Shown here: piece after piece, positions 1 through 9,635 of the stretch
Numbering within the stretch: position 1 is the stretch's first letter
Layout of the letters: each line of letters begins with the position of its first letter
Translations under genes and position numbers: made by a program
Assembly (NCBI RefSeq): GCF_002218065.1
Contig: NZ_BDUB01000001.1
Coordinates: forward strand, 3,381,270 to 3,445,269
Length of the DNA stretch: 64,000 bases
Reading direction: 5' to 3'
Source of the DNA: Nodularia sp. NIES-3585
GTDB taxonomy: Bacteria; Cyanobacteriota; Cyanobacteriia; Cyanobacteriales; Nostocaceae
The notes under the pieces: generated by a model
Told to the model about the DNA's origin: nothing
Seen by the model: only the letters and a program-made list of their open reading frames with translations
Database searches by the model: none

Positions 1-176
1 ATCAAGAGAAAATGCATAATCCGAGTTGCGCTGGCCTCAGTTGCTCCTTGTAAAGCCCGAAAGTGACCGATGAGGGGCAAAAGAAACAATAAGCCACCGA
101 CTAAAGACATAGGAGCGATAAAGCTAAAAAACATAGTCAGCAGTAGAGAGCGGAGAAAATTGGTAAAAATAGACAT
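1..176 (-). CDS. Partial hypothetical membrane protein (N-terminal 58 residues)
   Basis: An open frame starts at an ATG on the complement of 174-176 and runs off the left edge of the window. It begins MSIFTNFLRSLLLTMF and is strongly hydrophobic over about residues 8-38, so it looks like a small membrane protein or a membrane-anchored N-terminus. It is divergent from the MlaE-type permease to its right. I do not recognise the family. The function is unknown and the C-terminus is outside the window. Confidence 0.55.
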   Translation of the reverse strand, partial: MSIFTNFLRSLLLTMFFSFIAPMSLVGGLLFLLPLIGHFRALQGATEASATRIMHFLL

Positions 177-579
177 TTACAGCAGGCTCCGTTGATAAAG
201 TGAACAATCGCTGAAAACTCAGATGTCATCTTCCACAATACGTGCGATCGCTCTTCATCAGACGATATGTCAAAAATCTTAAGTTTCCATTAAAAGAAAC
301 AACCACCTGTTAAATCAAATAATTCGAGCCTTAAAAAGGCTAAAATTATCTAAAACCCATATAAAACAAAGCTTTGACTCGATAATATTTCGTAATAATG
401 CGATAAAAACCGGATTTACACAACTTCACTTTCTGAGATGAGCTTTAATTTAAGTTAAGGTTTCACCCTGCGGAGTAGGAAGCACAGAGCAGGGAGCAGG
501 GGGAAAAGATTGTGACTAATGACCAAAAACCACCGACATCCGCTATTCTTAATGCAGTTACTGAGTTAGCTATAAAACA
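177..579. other. Divergent intergenic region with possible leader ORF
   Basis: This 400-base spacer separates the divergent partial gene from the permease gene. It is AT-rich on the left and has a purine-rich tract (agggagcaggggg) near 491-503. A 23-codon frame starts with GTG at 512, just after that tract, and ends with TGA at 581-583, overlapping the TTG start of the permease. It could be a translated leader. No other structure is evident. Confidence 0.3.
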
Positions 580-1377
580 TTGAGTGAAACTAAATCCAAA
601 TCCAGTTTAGGAGCATGGAGTCAGCGACTCCTGGCGGCGATTTTCCTGGGTGGACAAGTAATAGTTCACCTCTTGAAGGGCAAAATTAATTGGCGCAACA
701 CTTTAGAGCAAATGGCAGCTGTTGGCCCAGACTCCCTATTTATTGCCCTGTTAACGGCTGTCTTTGTGGGCGCAGTGTTTACAATTCAGGTAGCGCGGGA
801 GTTTATTAACTTTGGCGCTGGTAATCTCGTTGGCGGAGTGCTGGCCGTAGCATTGACACGAGAACTATCACCCGTGCTAACCGCAGTGGTTTTGGCGGGG
901 AGAGTTGGTTCTGCCTTTGCAGCCGAAATAGGTACTATGCGGGTGACCGAGCAAATCGATGCTTTATTTATCTTAAAAACTGATCCCATCGATTACCTTG
1001 TTATCCCTCGCCTGCTTGCTTGCTGTTTAATGTTGCCAATTTTAACCCTTCTGTCTTTAATTACAGGGATTTTAGGGGGATTAGTTATTGCGACGAATAT
1101 ATATGGTATTGCCGATACCGTATTTCTAGACTCCGCTCGTAACCTTGTGGGCATTTGGGACATTCTCAGCGCCTTAATTAAGGCGTGCTGCTTTGGCTTA
1201 TTAATAGCCGTCATTGGTTGCAGTTGGGGTCTGACGACTAAGGGAGGAGCTAAAGGGGTGGGACAATCAACCACAACGGCTGTTGTTACTTCTTTGCTGA
1301 TTATATTTACCAGCAACTTCTTTCTTTCATGGTTAATGTTTCAGGGAACGGGTAGTGCAATGTTGCAAGGGTTTTGA
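580..1377 (+). CDS. MlaE-family ABC transporter permease (Slr1045-like)
   Basis: This 265-residue inner-membrane permease belongs to the MlaE/Ycf63 family, the membrane part of ABC systems that move phospholipid or other lipid between the two envelope membranes. The central signature GGVLAVALTRELSPVLTA, followed by GRVGSAFAAEIGTM, is typical of the family and lies at about residues 85-120. Four to five hydrophobic segments follow. The start is a TTG, because an in-frame TGA lies at 562-564 and no earlier ATG exists. The family's usual length supports this start. The ATPase and substrate-binding partners are not next to it here, which is common in cyanobacteria. DUF3119, DUF3086 and plsY follow on the same strand, suggesting an envelope-lipid neighbourhood. 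Confidence 0.9.
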   Translation: MSETKSKSSLGAWSQRLLAAIFLGGQVIVHLLKGKINWRNTLEQMAAVGPDSLFIALLTAVFVGAVFTIQVAREFINFGAGNLVGGVLAVALTRELSPVLTAVVLAGRVGSAFAAEIGTMRVTEQIDALFILKTDPIDYLVIPRLLACCLMLPILTLLSLITGILGGLVIATNIYGIADTVFLDSARNLVGIWDILSALIKACCFGLLIAVIGCSWGLTTKGGAKGVGQSTTTAVVTSLLIIFTSNFFLSWLMFQGTGSAMLQGF

Positions 1378-1434
1378 AAGTGGGGAGTGGGGAGTTAATC
1401 AAACTCAGTACCCTTAACTCCTAAAATAGGATAG

Positions 1435-1848
1435 ATGTCTACTAAAAAAACAGGATTGGAAACTGTGACCAGTTCATTTGCGCCTTCAACATCAACTGTG
1501 GAACTCCAGCCTAGTTACAATATCCCTATTGTGTTGCTGATTTCTGCTATTCCACTAGTGGTAGTACAGCTTTGGGTAGGAATAGTAATCGCATTGTTGG
1601 GCTTATTTCTTTTAATCCAAACTCTGACAATACGGTTACACTTTACTCCTACAGACTTAGATATTTATCGAGGCGAAAAATTACTTCGGAGCTTTCCCTA
1701 CCAGGAATGGCAAAATTGGCGAATCTTCTGGAATGGAATTCCTATCCTGTTTTATTTTAAGGAAGTCAACAGCATTCACTTTTTACCGATTTTGTTTGAC
1801 CCCAAAACCCTGAAATCTTGCCTAGAAGAACGTTGTCCACGGATATGA
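1435..1848 (+). CDS. DUF3119 family protein
   Basis: A 137-residue protein with two adjacent hydrophobic segments at about residues 28-65, then a soluble domain containing YRGEKLLRSFPYQEWQNW and a C-terminal FDPKTLK motif. I recognise this as the cyanobacterial DUF3119 family, which has a PH-like look. Its function is not known. It lies 57 bases after the permease gene and about 100 bases before the DUF3086 gene, so the three may be co-transcribed. The heptamer GGGGAGT occurs in the spacer before it. Confidence 0.8.
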   Translation: MSTKKTGLETVTSSFAPSTSTVELQPSYNIPIVLLISAIPLVVVQLWVGIVIALLGLFLLIQTLTIRLHFTPTDLDIYRGEKLLRSFPYQEWQNWRIFWNGIPILFYFKEVNSIHFLPILFDPKTLKSCLEERCPRI

Positions 1849-1953
1849 GTCTGGTTCTAAGTTCTGTGAGCGTCGCCCTTGCTGAGTTGTTTTGAATTTA
1901 GACTATATTTCTGACAGTTATTTATTTGCATCATAGGAATTGCATTATTGTTT

Positions 1954-3249
1954 ATGAACCCAGAGGAATCTCAAACTCCAGAACAGATTGATGAGTGGTT
2001 GGAACAAATAGAAGCGGAAAACCCGAAGCCAGAAAAGCCAGAAAACTCATCTGTAGAATCATTCCTGGAAGCAGAAGCGCCAACTTCATCAACTGATATA
2101 CAACCAAATAACGTCAAACTTGAGCCAATCATCTCTCATCCAGAAGTGGTGGATTCTGCATCTGAGTCCACAGAAGAGTCAACTGTGGAATTGGGAGTCC
2201 CGTTAGAAATAGAAACTCCTGTACTACTGTCAGACGTAAAATCAGAGTCTCAAGATAATTCACTATACACCGAAGCTGAGGAAAGAGTTGCCGAGTTGCA
2301 ACGGACAGAAGCAGTGCTGAAGGCGGAAATAGCCAATTTAGAAGTGAGTTACAAAACCCTTCAGGAACAACTCAGTGAAACTCAAACTTCTTTAGGACGA
2401 CTTGTACAAGAGTCACTGGTGCAGCTAGAACAACGCAAACAAGCACTACAAATTTCTGTAGAACAGCTAGAACGCCGCCAAGAACGTATTCGGAATGAAA
2501 TGCGAACTACTTTTGCGGGAACATCCCAAGATTTAGCTATTCGGGTACAGGGCTTTAAAGACTATCTCACTGGTAGTTTACAGGATTTGGCTATGTCAGC
2601 AGAGCAATTGCAACTGACACCACCTGTGGTAGCAGAACGAGCTAAACCTGTAGCCCAAGAGGAGAAACCCGTCCAAGAACAGCCGGGAACACCGCAGTTT
2701 GCCCAACAACAGTTTCAAGATACTACAAGTAAAATTCGCCGCCTGATTGACCAATATCGTAGTAAACCTGATTATTATGGCCCGCCTTGGCAACTGCGCC
2801 GCACTTTTGAACCTGTCCACGCGGAACGAGTTTCTGATTGGTTCTTCAACCAAGGGGGACGGGGTGCTTTGCGGAGTATGGGTAGCCGCTTGCAGAATAT
2901 TCTCATTGCTTCGGCTGTGGCTTCGATATTACATAGGTTATATGGGAATCGCATCCGCACTCTGGTTTTAGCTAATACACCAGAACGTTTAGGTGAATGG
3001 CGGCGCGGTTTGCAGGACTGCTTGGGAATTGCTCGCCCTGATTTTGGCCCGGATAGAGGTGTGGCTTTGTTTGAAACGCCGGAAGCTTTAGCTCAAAAGG
3101 CAGACAGATTGGTGAAGGCTAATCAATTACCTTTGATTATCATTGATGATTCGTTTGAGCAAATCAGTTTAGCAATGTTGCAATTTCCTTTGTGGTTGGC
3201 TTTTGCTCCTGACCCTAAAACTGTGAGAAATTATAATGATGATTTTTAG
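1954..3249 (+). CDS. DUF3086 domain-containing protein
   Basis: A 431-residue soluble protein in three parts: an acidic, low-complexity N-terminus (about residues 1-105), a coiled coil (about 106-190, rich in E, L, Q and R) and a C-terminal conserved domain from about residue 255 (motifs YYGPPWQLRRTFEPVHAERV and SDWFFNQGGRGALRSMGSR). The C-terminal domain is the cyanobacterial DUF3086. The ATG at 1954 is preferred over a TTG two codons upstream. Function is unknown. The position between DUF3119 and plsY suggests a link to the envelope, by context only. Confidence 0.8.
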   Translation: MNPEESQTPEQIDEWLEQIEAENPKPEKPENSSVESFLEAEAPTSSTDIQPNNVKLEPIISHPEVVDSASESTEESTVELGVPLEIETPVLLSDVKSESQDNSLYTEAEERVAELQRTEAVLKAEIANLEVSYKTLQEQLSETQTSLGRLVQESLVQLEQRKQALQISVEQLERRQERIRNEMRTTFAGTSQDLAIRVQGFKDYLTGSLQDLAMSAEQLQLTPPVVAERAKPVAQEEKPVQEQPGTPQFAQQQFQDTTSKIRRLIDQYRSKPDYYGPPWQLRRTFEPVHAERVSDWFFNQGGRGALRSMGSRLQNILIASAVASILHRLYGNRIRTLVLANTPERLGEWRRGLQDCLGIARPDFGPDRGVALFETPEALAQKADRLVKANQLPLIIIDDSFEQISLAMLQFPLWLAFAPDPKTVRNYNDDF

Positions 3250-3344
3250 GTAAGTTGGTAGGAATAAATCAAGCTATGTTAAGTAATGTAAAGCTCTAGG
3301 GGTATGGCTGCGCTTAATGCGTAGCTGCGACCATAGGAGATGGA

Positions 3345-3360
3345 GAGGACTAAAGTCCTC
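3345..3360. repeat. Palindromic repeat GAGGAC-TAAA-GTCCTC
   Basis: A six-base-pair inverted repeat with a TAAA loop. A longer perfect version of the same element lies at 43193-43214. It sits immediately upstream of plsY and creates a false upstream ATG in frame with that gene. It is probably one of the short dispersed palindromes of this genome. Confidence 0.5.
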
Positions 3361-3402
3361 ACTACAAGCCTTGAACTATTTATGCTGTTTACTGATTTAA
3401 TT

Positions 3403-4083
3403 ATGGCGATTTGGCTCAGTTTGTGTGGTGTGGCTTTGGTGGTAGCTTATCTGTTGGGTTCTTTTCCCACTGGCTACATTGCAGGGAAGCTGTTAAAGGG
3501 TATTGATATTCGCGAGGTTGGTTCGGGTTCAACGGGCGCGACTAATGTCTTAAGGACTTTGGGGAAGGGGCCGGGAGCTTTTGTTTTAGTGATTGATTGC
3601 TTGAAGGGTGTTTTAGCGATCGCTCTTATTTACTGGTTATTCTCTTTTGCTCTGACTCAAAATCTTATCCCCTCTACGGTAGATATTCCAATTTGGCAAC
3701 CCTGGATAATTACCTTGGTTGGCTTATTGGCCATTTTGGGACACAGTAAATCCATTTTTTTGGGCTTTTCTGGGGGGAAATCTGTGGCTACCAGTTTAGG
3801 CATTTTATTAGCGATGAATTGGCAGGTGGGTTTGGCTACAGCCGCGGTTTTTGCTGTATTTATCGCTATATCCAGGATTGTATCATTGAGTTCGATTAGC
3901 GGTGCGATCGCGGTTCCTATTTTGATGTTCGTTTTACAGCAACCGCTACCTTATATTCTGTTTGGTCTTGCTGGCGGATTATATGTGATTTTACGTCATC
4001 GGACTAATATTGAGCGGATACTTGCTGGTATGGAACCGAAGATTGGTCAGAAGTTAGCCACGGAAGAAGGTGCTGATTGCTGA
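3403..4083 (+). CDS. plsY: Glycerol-3-phosphate acyltransferase PlsY
   Basis: This integral membrane enzyme transfers the acyl group from acyl-phosphate to glycerol-3-phosphate, making lysophosphatidic acid, the first step of phospholipid synthesis. From the ATG at 3403 it has 226 residues. The family motifs are visible: GSFPTGY near the N-terminus, GSGSTGATNVLR, and GHSKSIFLGFSGGKSVATS in the middle. Five or so membrane segments surround them. The frame is open upstream to an ATG at 3340, but that part encodes the palindromic repeat and would add 21 residues absent from typical PlsY. It ends convergently with csaA. Confidence 0.92.
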   Translation: MAIWLSLCGVALVVAYLLGSFPTGYIAGKLLKGIDIREVGSGSTGATNVLRTLGKGPGAFVLVIDCLKGVLAIALIYWLFSFALTQNLIPSTVDIPIWQPWIITLVGLLAILGHSKSIFLGFSGGKSVATSLGILLAMNWQVGLATAAVFAVFIAISRIVSLSSISGAIAVPILMFVLQQPLPYILFGLAGGLYVILRHRTNIERILAGMEPKIGQKLATEEGADC

Positions 4084-4197
4084 TTTTTGGAATATGGAGG
4101 AACGAACCGCCAAGTCGCCAAGAACGCCAAGGGAAGAGAGGAATATTAATTAAGTACGAGTTTAGTTTACCCAGCCTCAGAAGTTCTCTCCAATTCT

Positions 4198-4222
4198 CCC
4201 CTCTCCTTAGTAAGGAGAGGGG
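4198..4222. repeat. 25-bp near-perfect palindrome between convergent genes
   Basis: CCCCTCTCCTTA at 4198-4209 is perfectly complementary to TAAGGAGAGGGG at 4211-4222 around one central base. It lies between the ends of plsY and csaA. It could act as a transcription barrier for both, but neither side has a long T tract. I recall similar palindromes as a dispersed repeat in cyanobacteria. Confidence 0.5.
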
Positions 4223-4243
4223 CAGGGGGTGAGGTTCTATATT

Positions 4244-4579
4244 TTATGATATTCTTTTGCCTAATGGTACATCTCTATCTGGTTGAATTAACACAACTTC
4301 GCCATTTTCCCCAACTATGCCTAAGACTAAAACTTCTGACATGAAATCAGCGATTTGACGAGGTGGGAAGTTAGTTACAGCTAAGATTAATTTGTTTTTT
4401 AAATCTTCGGAATTATACAGTTTAGTAATTTGGGCGCTAGATTTTTTAACGCCCAATTCACCAAAGTCTATCCATAGTTTATAAGCAGGTTTTCGGGCTT
4501 GGGGAAAATCTTTAACGTCGATGATTCTACCCACACAAATTTCTACTTGCTCAAAGTCGTCATAGTTAATTTGTGTCAT
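4244..4579 (-). CDS. csaA: CsaA-like tRNA-binding domain protein
   Basis: A 111-residue protein consisting only of an EMAP/CsaA-type tRNA-binding OB-fold. Visible motifs are [20 protein letters not shown] at the N-terminus, KSSAQIT in the middle and [18 protein letters not shown] towards the end. CsaA proteins have been described as export-related chaperones and bind tRNA through this fold. Its ATG overlaps the stop of tatC by four bases (ATGA), so the two genes are translationally coupled on the minus strand. This pairing with a protein-export gene fits the chaperone idea but does not prove it. Confidence 0.85.
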   Translation of the reverse strand: MTQINYDDFEQVEICVGRIIDVKDFPQARKPAYKLWIDFGELGVKKSSAQITKLYNSEDLKNKLILAVTNFPPRQIADFMSEVLVLGIVGENGEVVLIQPDRDVPLGKRIS

Positions 4580-5361
4580 TTACCTGTGAGTTTCACTAGA
4601 CCAATACCACCAAAGTACAGTCCTAATACTGCCCCTGCTAACAAACTTTGGGTGAGGGGGTCAGTGGAAGGGGTGAGGACAGCACCTAGAACTACTGCGC
4701 CCATAATTACATAACGCCAGCCAGCAATCATCCTTTGGGAGGAAACAATTCCTAAATTACCTAATAACACTTGGATAATGGGAATTTGAAATGCTAAACC
4801 AGTACTAAATAACAGTAGCAGCACAAATTCAAAGTATTTGTCAATCGACCACAGTTGGTCTACGACATCTTCACCGTAGCTAATGAAAAAATTCAATGCG
4901 GCGGGAATTAGTAGCAAGTAGGCAAATACTAAACCAGCTAAAAACAGCACACTGGAACCCAAGACTACTGGCCCCAGTAAGCGGCGTTCCCGGCGAGTTA
5001 GTCCTGGAAGCAAGAATTGGATAATTTGGTAAAGAATGAAGGGACTAGAAAGCACTAAGCCACTGTAACCTGCAACTTTGATGGAGACAAAGAAGTATTC
5101 TCCGGGAGCAAGTTGGAGAAATTTGACTCCCTGGGCTGGGACTTCCAGTAACTTGACAATTGGCTTCACGGCAATGAAACAGCCAATAACACCAACTGCG
5201 ACAGCAATTAGAGAATAGAAAATGCGTTGTCGTAACTCTTCTAGGTGGTCGAAAAGGGACATTTCCACTTCATCTGGCAACTCATTGAGAGGATCAATTT
5301 CTGAGTTGCCATATTGCTCTTGGTCAATATCAGGAGTAGTTACATCTTGTGTGGGTGTCAT
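4576..5361 (-). CDS. tatC: Twin-arginine translocase subunit TatC
   Basis: TatC is the membrane receptor of the Tat pathway, which exports folded proteins bearing twin-arginine signals. The 261-residue protein starts with an acidic cytoplasmic N-terminus of about 30 residues, then the conserved [17 protein letters not shown] and six predicted membrane segments. [11 protein letters not shown] and the downstream [20 protein letters not shown] are typical of the family. It overlaps csaA by four bases. The tatA-type partner is not in the window. Confidence 0.93.
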   Translation of the reverse strand: MTPTQDVTTPDIDQEQYGNSEIDPLNELPDEVEMSLFDHLEELRQRIFYSLIAVAVGVIGCFIAVKPIVKLLEVPAQGVKFLQLAPGEYFFVSIKVAGYSGLVLSSPFILYQIIQFLLPGLTRRERRLLGPVVLGSSVLFLAGLVFAYLLLIPAALNFFISYGEDVVDQLWSIDKYFEFVLLLLFSTGLAFQIPIIQVLLGNLGIVSSQRMIAGWRYVIMGAVVLGAVLTPSTDPLTQSLLAGAVLGLYFGGIGLVKLTGK

Positions 5362-5565
5362 TAGTCAGCTCAATAGGCAACATTTGTTAACTATTGTATC
5401 CGGGGAAGCTGCGACCAAACTATATTTTTGGCCGCATGAAGATTTTGGGACTTTTTTCAGACATTCTGAAAACTTAGGCAAAAACCTCTCAAACTCTCAT
5501 AACTCCGTGTCCTCAGTGTCCTCTGTGGTATGCGCTGCGCGCACGCTACGCGAACGTTTTTCTAA

Positions 5566-7761
5566 TTACCTCTGAGGCAATTTTGGATGTGTTTCTGAAT
5601 ATTTCGCTACCTTAGCCGAAATCTCTGGATTGTAAAGTCGCAGATAATTCCAGTAATTCCCAAATACTTGCCGCACGTAATTTTTAGTTTCATTAAAAGG
5701 AATGTCTTCCACAAAATCGTCTGGATCATTTTTACCAATAGTTCGTAGCCATCTGGCGACGTTGCCGGGACCGGCATTATAACTGGCGATCGCTAACATG
5801 GAGTTATTGTTATACTGCCGATGCGTAAAATCTAAATACCATGTCCCCAGATTAATATTTTCGTTGGGATCTTCTAAATTAATGGTTTTGCTATCCAAAT
5901 TTATTTGAGGCGCAATCCATTCACCTGTAGCGGGCATGACCTGCATTAAACCAGTCGCACCGACCACCGATTTAATTTTTGGCTCAAACATGGACTCCTG
6001 ACGCATCAAGCCTGTAACTAGCAAAGGATTTAACTGCCGTTCAGTAGACCATTTTTTAATTTCCTGGCGATAGAGAAAAGGATAACGAGCTTGCCAGTAT
6101 TTTATTTGTTGGCTCAAAGCCTGATACTCGGCTTGTTCTTCTGGTGTTTCTCTGTCTTCTAGTCGAGAAATCAGACCAATTGCTGAGAGATTTTGTCCCC
6201 TAACTAGCCGCATTAACCCTTCAGTAAATTGTTCGGCTACTGTCGGCTGGAGTTTATTCAAAAATTCTGTTTCCCATTGCAACCAAGCATCATTGTCTTC
6301 ACCTAACAAATACAGTTCTTTGAAGGTGTCTGAACCTGCGGGAGGTACTGGACGTGTATTAGGAACTATTTCTGGTTGCAATTGGCGCACGTTGTCAAAG
6401 TTGCCGACATTCAGCCCCAGATTGGCAGCTGAACGCCAAGCATAGTAAGAGTAAGGAAATTGACTCAGCACATACTCATAAGCGGCTTTCGCTTCTTGCT
6501 GTTTTCCTAATCTAATAGCCCATTTGCCCACCCAAAAACCTGCTCTGGGAGCCAAAATACTATTAGGATTGTTGGTAGCAATTGGTTGCGCCCATTGCCA
6601 AGCCCCGGCGTAATTTTGGGCTTTGGCTTGCTCGTTGGCTTTGTTCCAGCGATACTCTGCGGCTTGATTAGAACTGCCGTATTTGCTTAAGAGCAATTCC
6701 CAAGCCTGTTGAGCGGACTTTTGGTCTTTGAGTCCTTGGTAAATTTTGGCTTTTTCTACTACTGCACTACTAGCTTGTTGAGGAAAATTAGCAATTACTC
6801 GGTCAAGATAGGGCAAAGCATCTTTACGGGTTCTAGCCAATTCGGACAAACGTAATAAAGCCAGTCCCGTTTCGCTAGCATCGGGAAACTTTTGGACTAG
6901 TTGATTGTAAGTGGCGATCGCTTTTGGCTGTTCTTTACCTCCTATTTGTATCCCTCTTGCAGCCCGGTAAAGATTGCGGGGTGTTGGGGGTGCTTTAATA
7001 TAGGCATCACCCGCTTTCGCAAATTGATTATTTTCCCAATAAGCTGTACCCACAATTTCCCATTCTTCGGGTTTGAGATTCGGCTCTTTGACTAACTGAT
7101 CTAACACGCCGACGATTCCAGGTTGATTATAGGCGTACTGCGCCAGAATTAACCGCAATTGTGGCTGATTCGGATTTTCTCGTAACCGCTTCTGAATAAT
7201 GTCCCAGGTAAGCGGATGAGAAGGAAACTGCGCGATCGCTGTATCATGATGCTCTGGTAATGCAATCATATATAGAGCTTTGGCTTTTCCAGCTGCTTCA
7301 GGATACTCTCTGAGTACTCTTTGCCTCAGATCGGAAGCCTTACCGCTCTCACCCAGTATGCCCTGTGCCTGTGCCTGTTTCAGTAAAATATAGGGGCCGA
7401 GACTGGGATAGCTTTTTTCTAGCCCTTGGAGATAACTTAAAGCTTGTTCCGCGTCCCTAGTGTCAATTAAATCACTGGCTAATAAATAACGGGCGCGTTC
7501 CCTGTCTGGTGAACTGGAACCATTGGCGATCGCTTCTAGTTTTGTCGCCCGTTCTGTGCGAGACTGTGATACTAGTGGAAATACGGTTGACTGGGCTTGG
7601 TTAGCTGGAGAAATTTGTTCAGGCTGATTTCTCGCCAAGCTGAACCCTTGTCCTAAGAATTTTCCGATTTCAGGTGCTGATACCATTGCGCCTGCTGAAA
7701 AGGCAAACAGTGCCGCAAAAGCAATGAGAGAAATGTGTTTTTTTTGTAGTTTCTTCAGCAT
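5566..7761 (-). CDS. slt: Soluble lytic murein transglycosylase (Slt type)
   Basis: A 731-residue periplasmic enzyme that cleaves the glycan chain of peptidoglycan, leaving 1,6-anhydromuramic acid ends. An N-terminal hydrophobic segment (about residues 9-27) is a signal peptide or anchor. A long TPR-like alpha-helical region covers about residues 60-560. The C-terminal goose-lysozyme-like SLT domain spans about 575-700, with LMRQESMFEP (catalytic Glu 589), GATGLMQVMPATG and ASYNAGPGNVARW. The size fits Slt70-like proteins with an expanded TPR part. It stands alone, about 200 bases from tatC. The spacer carries short palindromic debris (GCGCGCACGCTACGCGAAC). Confidence 0.92.
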   Translation of the reverse strand: MLKKLQKKHISLIAFAALFAFSAGAMVSAPEIGKFLGQGFSLARNQPEQISPANQAQSTVFPLVSQSRTERATKLEAIANGSSSPDRERARYLLASDLIDTRDAEQALSYLQGLEKSYPSLGPYILLKQAQAQGILGESGKASDLRQRVLREYPEAAGKAKALYMIALPEHHDTAIAQFPSHPLTWDIIQKRLRENPNQPQLRLILAQYAYNQPGIVGVLDQLVKEPNLKPEEWEIVGTAYWENNQFAKAGDAYIKAPPTPRNLYRAARGIQIGGKEQPKAIATYNQLVQKFPDASETGLALLRLSELARTRKDALPYLDRVIANFPQQASSAVVEKAKIYQGLKDQKSAQQAWELLLSKYGSSNQAAEYRWNKANEQAKAQNYAGAWQWAQPIATNNPNSILAPRAGFWVGKWAIRLGKQQEAKAAYEYVLSQFPYSYYAWRSAANLGLNVGNFDNVRQLQPEIVPNTRPVPPAGSDTFKELYLLGEDNDAWLQWETEFLNKLQPTVAEQFTEGLMRLVRGQNLSAIGLISRLEDRETPEEQAEYQALSQQIKYWQARYPFLYRQEIKKWSTERQLNPLLVTGLMRQESMFEPKIKSVVGATGLMQVMPATGEWIAPQINLDSKTINLEDPNENINLGTWYLDFTHRQYNNNSMLAIASYNAGPGNVARWLRTIGKNDPDDFVEDIPFNETKNYVRQVFGNYWNYLRLYNPEISAKVAKYSETHPKLPQR

Positions 7762-8263
7762 GAATATTCGCTGAGAAGTTCCGACGATAAATTTATTGAA
7801 ACTCTAGCATTCCTGGCGGTGGGTGTAATCACTTTTTATGTTTTGATTTTTAATTGTTTGGACAATAAAAACTTTTGCCAGTAATGAATTCTACTGCACA
7901 CCCTTGATCCTATAACATCTATCTTGAGTATATGATCTGAAAGTTTTTCGCTATTTTAGCTGAAAGTCGTATACATTGCACTAAGTGCCTGTGCATTGAA
8001 TATTTTACCAATTTGCTGGCAAGGTTAGGATTTATAGGGTTTTGCAATTGGTGGGTAAGACATAACTAACTGTAGTTAATTGATTTTCCACTTTTGTCGA
8101 GACGCGATGAGTCGCGTCTGCATGATGAGGAATGAACGAACCGCATTCGCGAAGCGTCTCCCCTTGGGAGAAGGACGCAAAGTACACAAAGTAAAGAAGG
8201 AAGAAGGAAGAGGGATTTTGTTATCGGTCGATTTTATTCCCCCCTACCTCTTTCGAGTCCCCT
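7762..8263. other. Intergenic region with hairpin repeat
   Basis: No gene is evident in these 500 bases. The left part is AT-rich. At 8101-8118 there is a perfect seven-base-pair hairpin (GACGCGA, loop TGAG, TCGCGTC), a dispersed cyanobacterial repeat with a relative at 35545-35566. It is followed by repeat-like sequence with CGCATTCGCGAAGCG and GCAAAGTACACAAAG. An open frame here of about 100 codons has repeat-derived composition and overlaps the end of the hydroxylase gene, so I do not call it. Confidence 0.5.
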
Positions 8264-9523
8264 TCACCGTCTGGCTAATTCTGGGGTACGTCCTTTTAAC
8301 CCAATCATCAATTTCAGCGCAAACACTTTTAACATGGGTATGCGCCGCATCATCCCCAAACCGAGGCGACGAACTAATACTAGTGGTAAAAAGTTATTAG
8401 AAAATACTCGATCTAATAAATCGGTGAAACCTAATATTGTCAGGTTTTCTAGCTTGCGCCAGCGTTCATAGCGTTTGAGGATTTTGACATTGCCAATATC
8501 TTCACCTGCGGCGAAGGCTGTTTGTAACACTTGCGCTAAAGCGGCTGCGTCTCGAATCCCTAAGTTTAAACCTTGTCCGCCGACGGGATGACAATTGTGG
8601 GCGGCATCACCAATTAAGGCTAATCTGGGTAGTACATAGCGATCGCTTTGCATGAGTTGGACTGGAAAAATAAAGCGATCGCCTAGTAATTCTAACTTAC
8701 CCATTTGATTACCATAGCGGCGGCTGAGTTCTGCCAAAAATTGCTCGTCATCTAAGGCACACAAAGCTTGTGCTTCTGCGTGGGGGGCTGTCCAAACAAT
8801 GCGGCAACGGTTCCCCGGCAGAGGTAATATCGCAAAGGGGCCACTTGTCCAAAATCTTTCGTAAGCAGTGTTATTGTGTGGTTTTTCTGGTTTAACAAAT
8901 GCTACAATACAAGACTGCCAATATTTCCAGCCGTTGGTTTTAATTCCGGCAGCTTCTCGAATACGCGATCGCGAACCATCGGCAGCTACAACTAATTTAC
9001 TGCGGACTGTCTGAATTTGATCAGCAATTTTAATATCTATAGCCACAATATCCTGCTGATATTCTGTCTTTACCACCTCAGCCGGACACAGATAAGTCAC
9101 ATTCGGACAATTGTGGACAAACTCCTGCAAAGGTTGTAACAGCGCTTGATGTTCCGCCACATAACCCAACTCTGAAGTACCTAAATCATCCGTAGCAAAT
9201 TCCACCACATCGGGATAATCGGCATCAGAAAGCCGAACTTGGCAATACTTAGCGATTTGAGGCGATATTTCCTCCCAAATACCAATTCCCTGGTAAATGA
9301 GCGCCGAAAGCATATGAATTGCATAAGCTTGTCCTTTGGCTACTGCTGCTGATGCGACTTTGGCCTCAATTAGCAGCACACTTAAGCCTGAGTCCTTCAA
9401 AGCCGAAGCTAAAGTTAAACCAATAATTCCACCGCCGACAATGACCAAATCATAATCATATCCCCGATGATCTGGCGGTGTTTGTGCAAGGGAAAAGTTT
9501 TGATGTAGCTGTGTGAGCGCCAT
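8264..9523 (-). CDS. UbiH/UbiF-type FAD-dependent hydroxylase
   Basis: A 419-residue flavoprotein monooxygenase of the UbiH/COQ6 group. The N-terminal dinucleotide-binding motif is LVIVGGGIIGLTLASALK at about residues 25-45. The second FAD motif is RLALIGDAAHNCHPVGGQG at about residue 300, with the LNLGIRDAAALAQVL stretch after it. These enzymes hydroxylate aromatic rings of quinone precursors. Cyanobacteria make plastoquinone and tocopherol rather than ubiquinone, so the substrate is uncertain. It is divergent from the metallophosphoesterase, with a spacer of about 110 bases. Confidence 0.82.
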   Translation of the reverse strand: MALTQLHQNFSLAQTPPDHRGYDYDLVIVGGGIIGLTLASALKDSGLSVLLIEAKVASAAVAKGQAYAIHMLSALIYQGIGIWEEISPQIAKYCQVRLSDADYPDVVEFATDDLGTSELGYVAEHQALLQPLQEFVHNCPNVTYLCPAEVVKTEYQQDIVAIDIKIADQIQTVRSKLVVAADGSRSRIREAAGIKTNGWKYWQSCIVAFVKPEKPHNNTAYERFWTSGPFAILPLPGNRCRIVWTAPHAEAQALCALDDEQFLAELSRRYGNQMGKLELLGDRFIFPVQLMQSDRYVLPRLALIGDAAHNCHPVGGQGLNLGIRDAAALAQVLQTAFAAGEDIGNVKILKRYERWRKLENLTILGFTDLLDRVFSNNFLPLVLVRRLGLGMMRRIPMLKVFALKLMIGLKGRTPELARR

Positions 9524-9635
9524 TGTTAAGATAAATTAAGGCATTCTAACTCTTATTGTTACGCAAACTGCCAAAACCGCGCAAGCTATCCGCTAAATCG
9601 AAAGTTGCTGTCATTAAAACTCAGGAAAATTACAG

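Noticed and set aside
8080-8400. Protein gene of about 106 codons
   Set aside because: It is made of dispersed palindromic repeats and overlaps the 3' end of the hydroxylase gene on the other strand.
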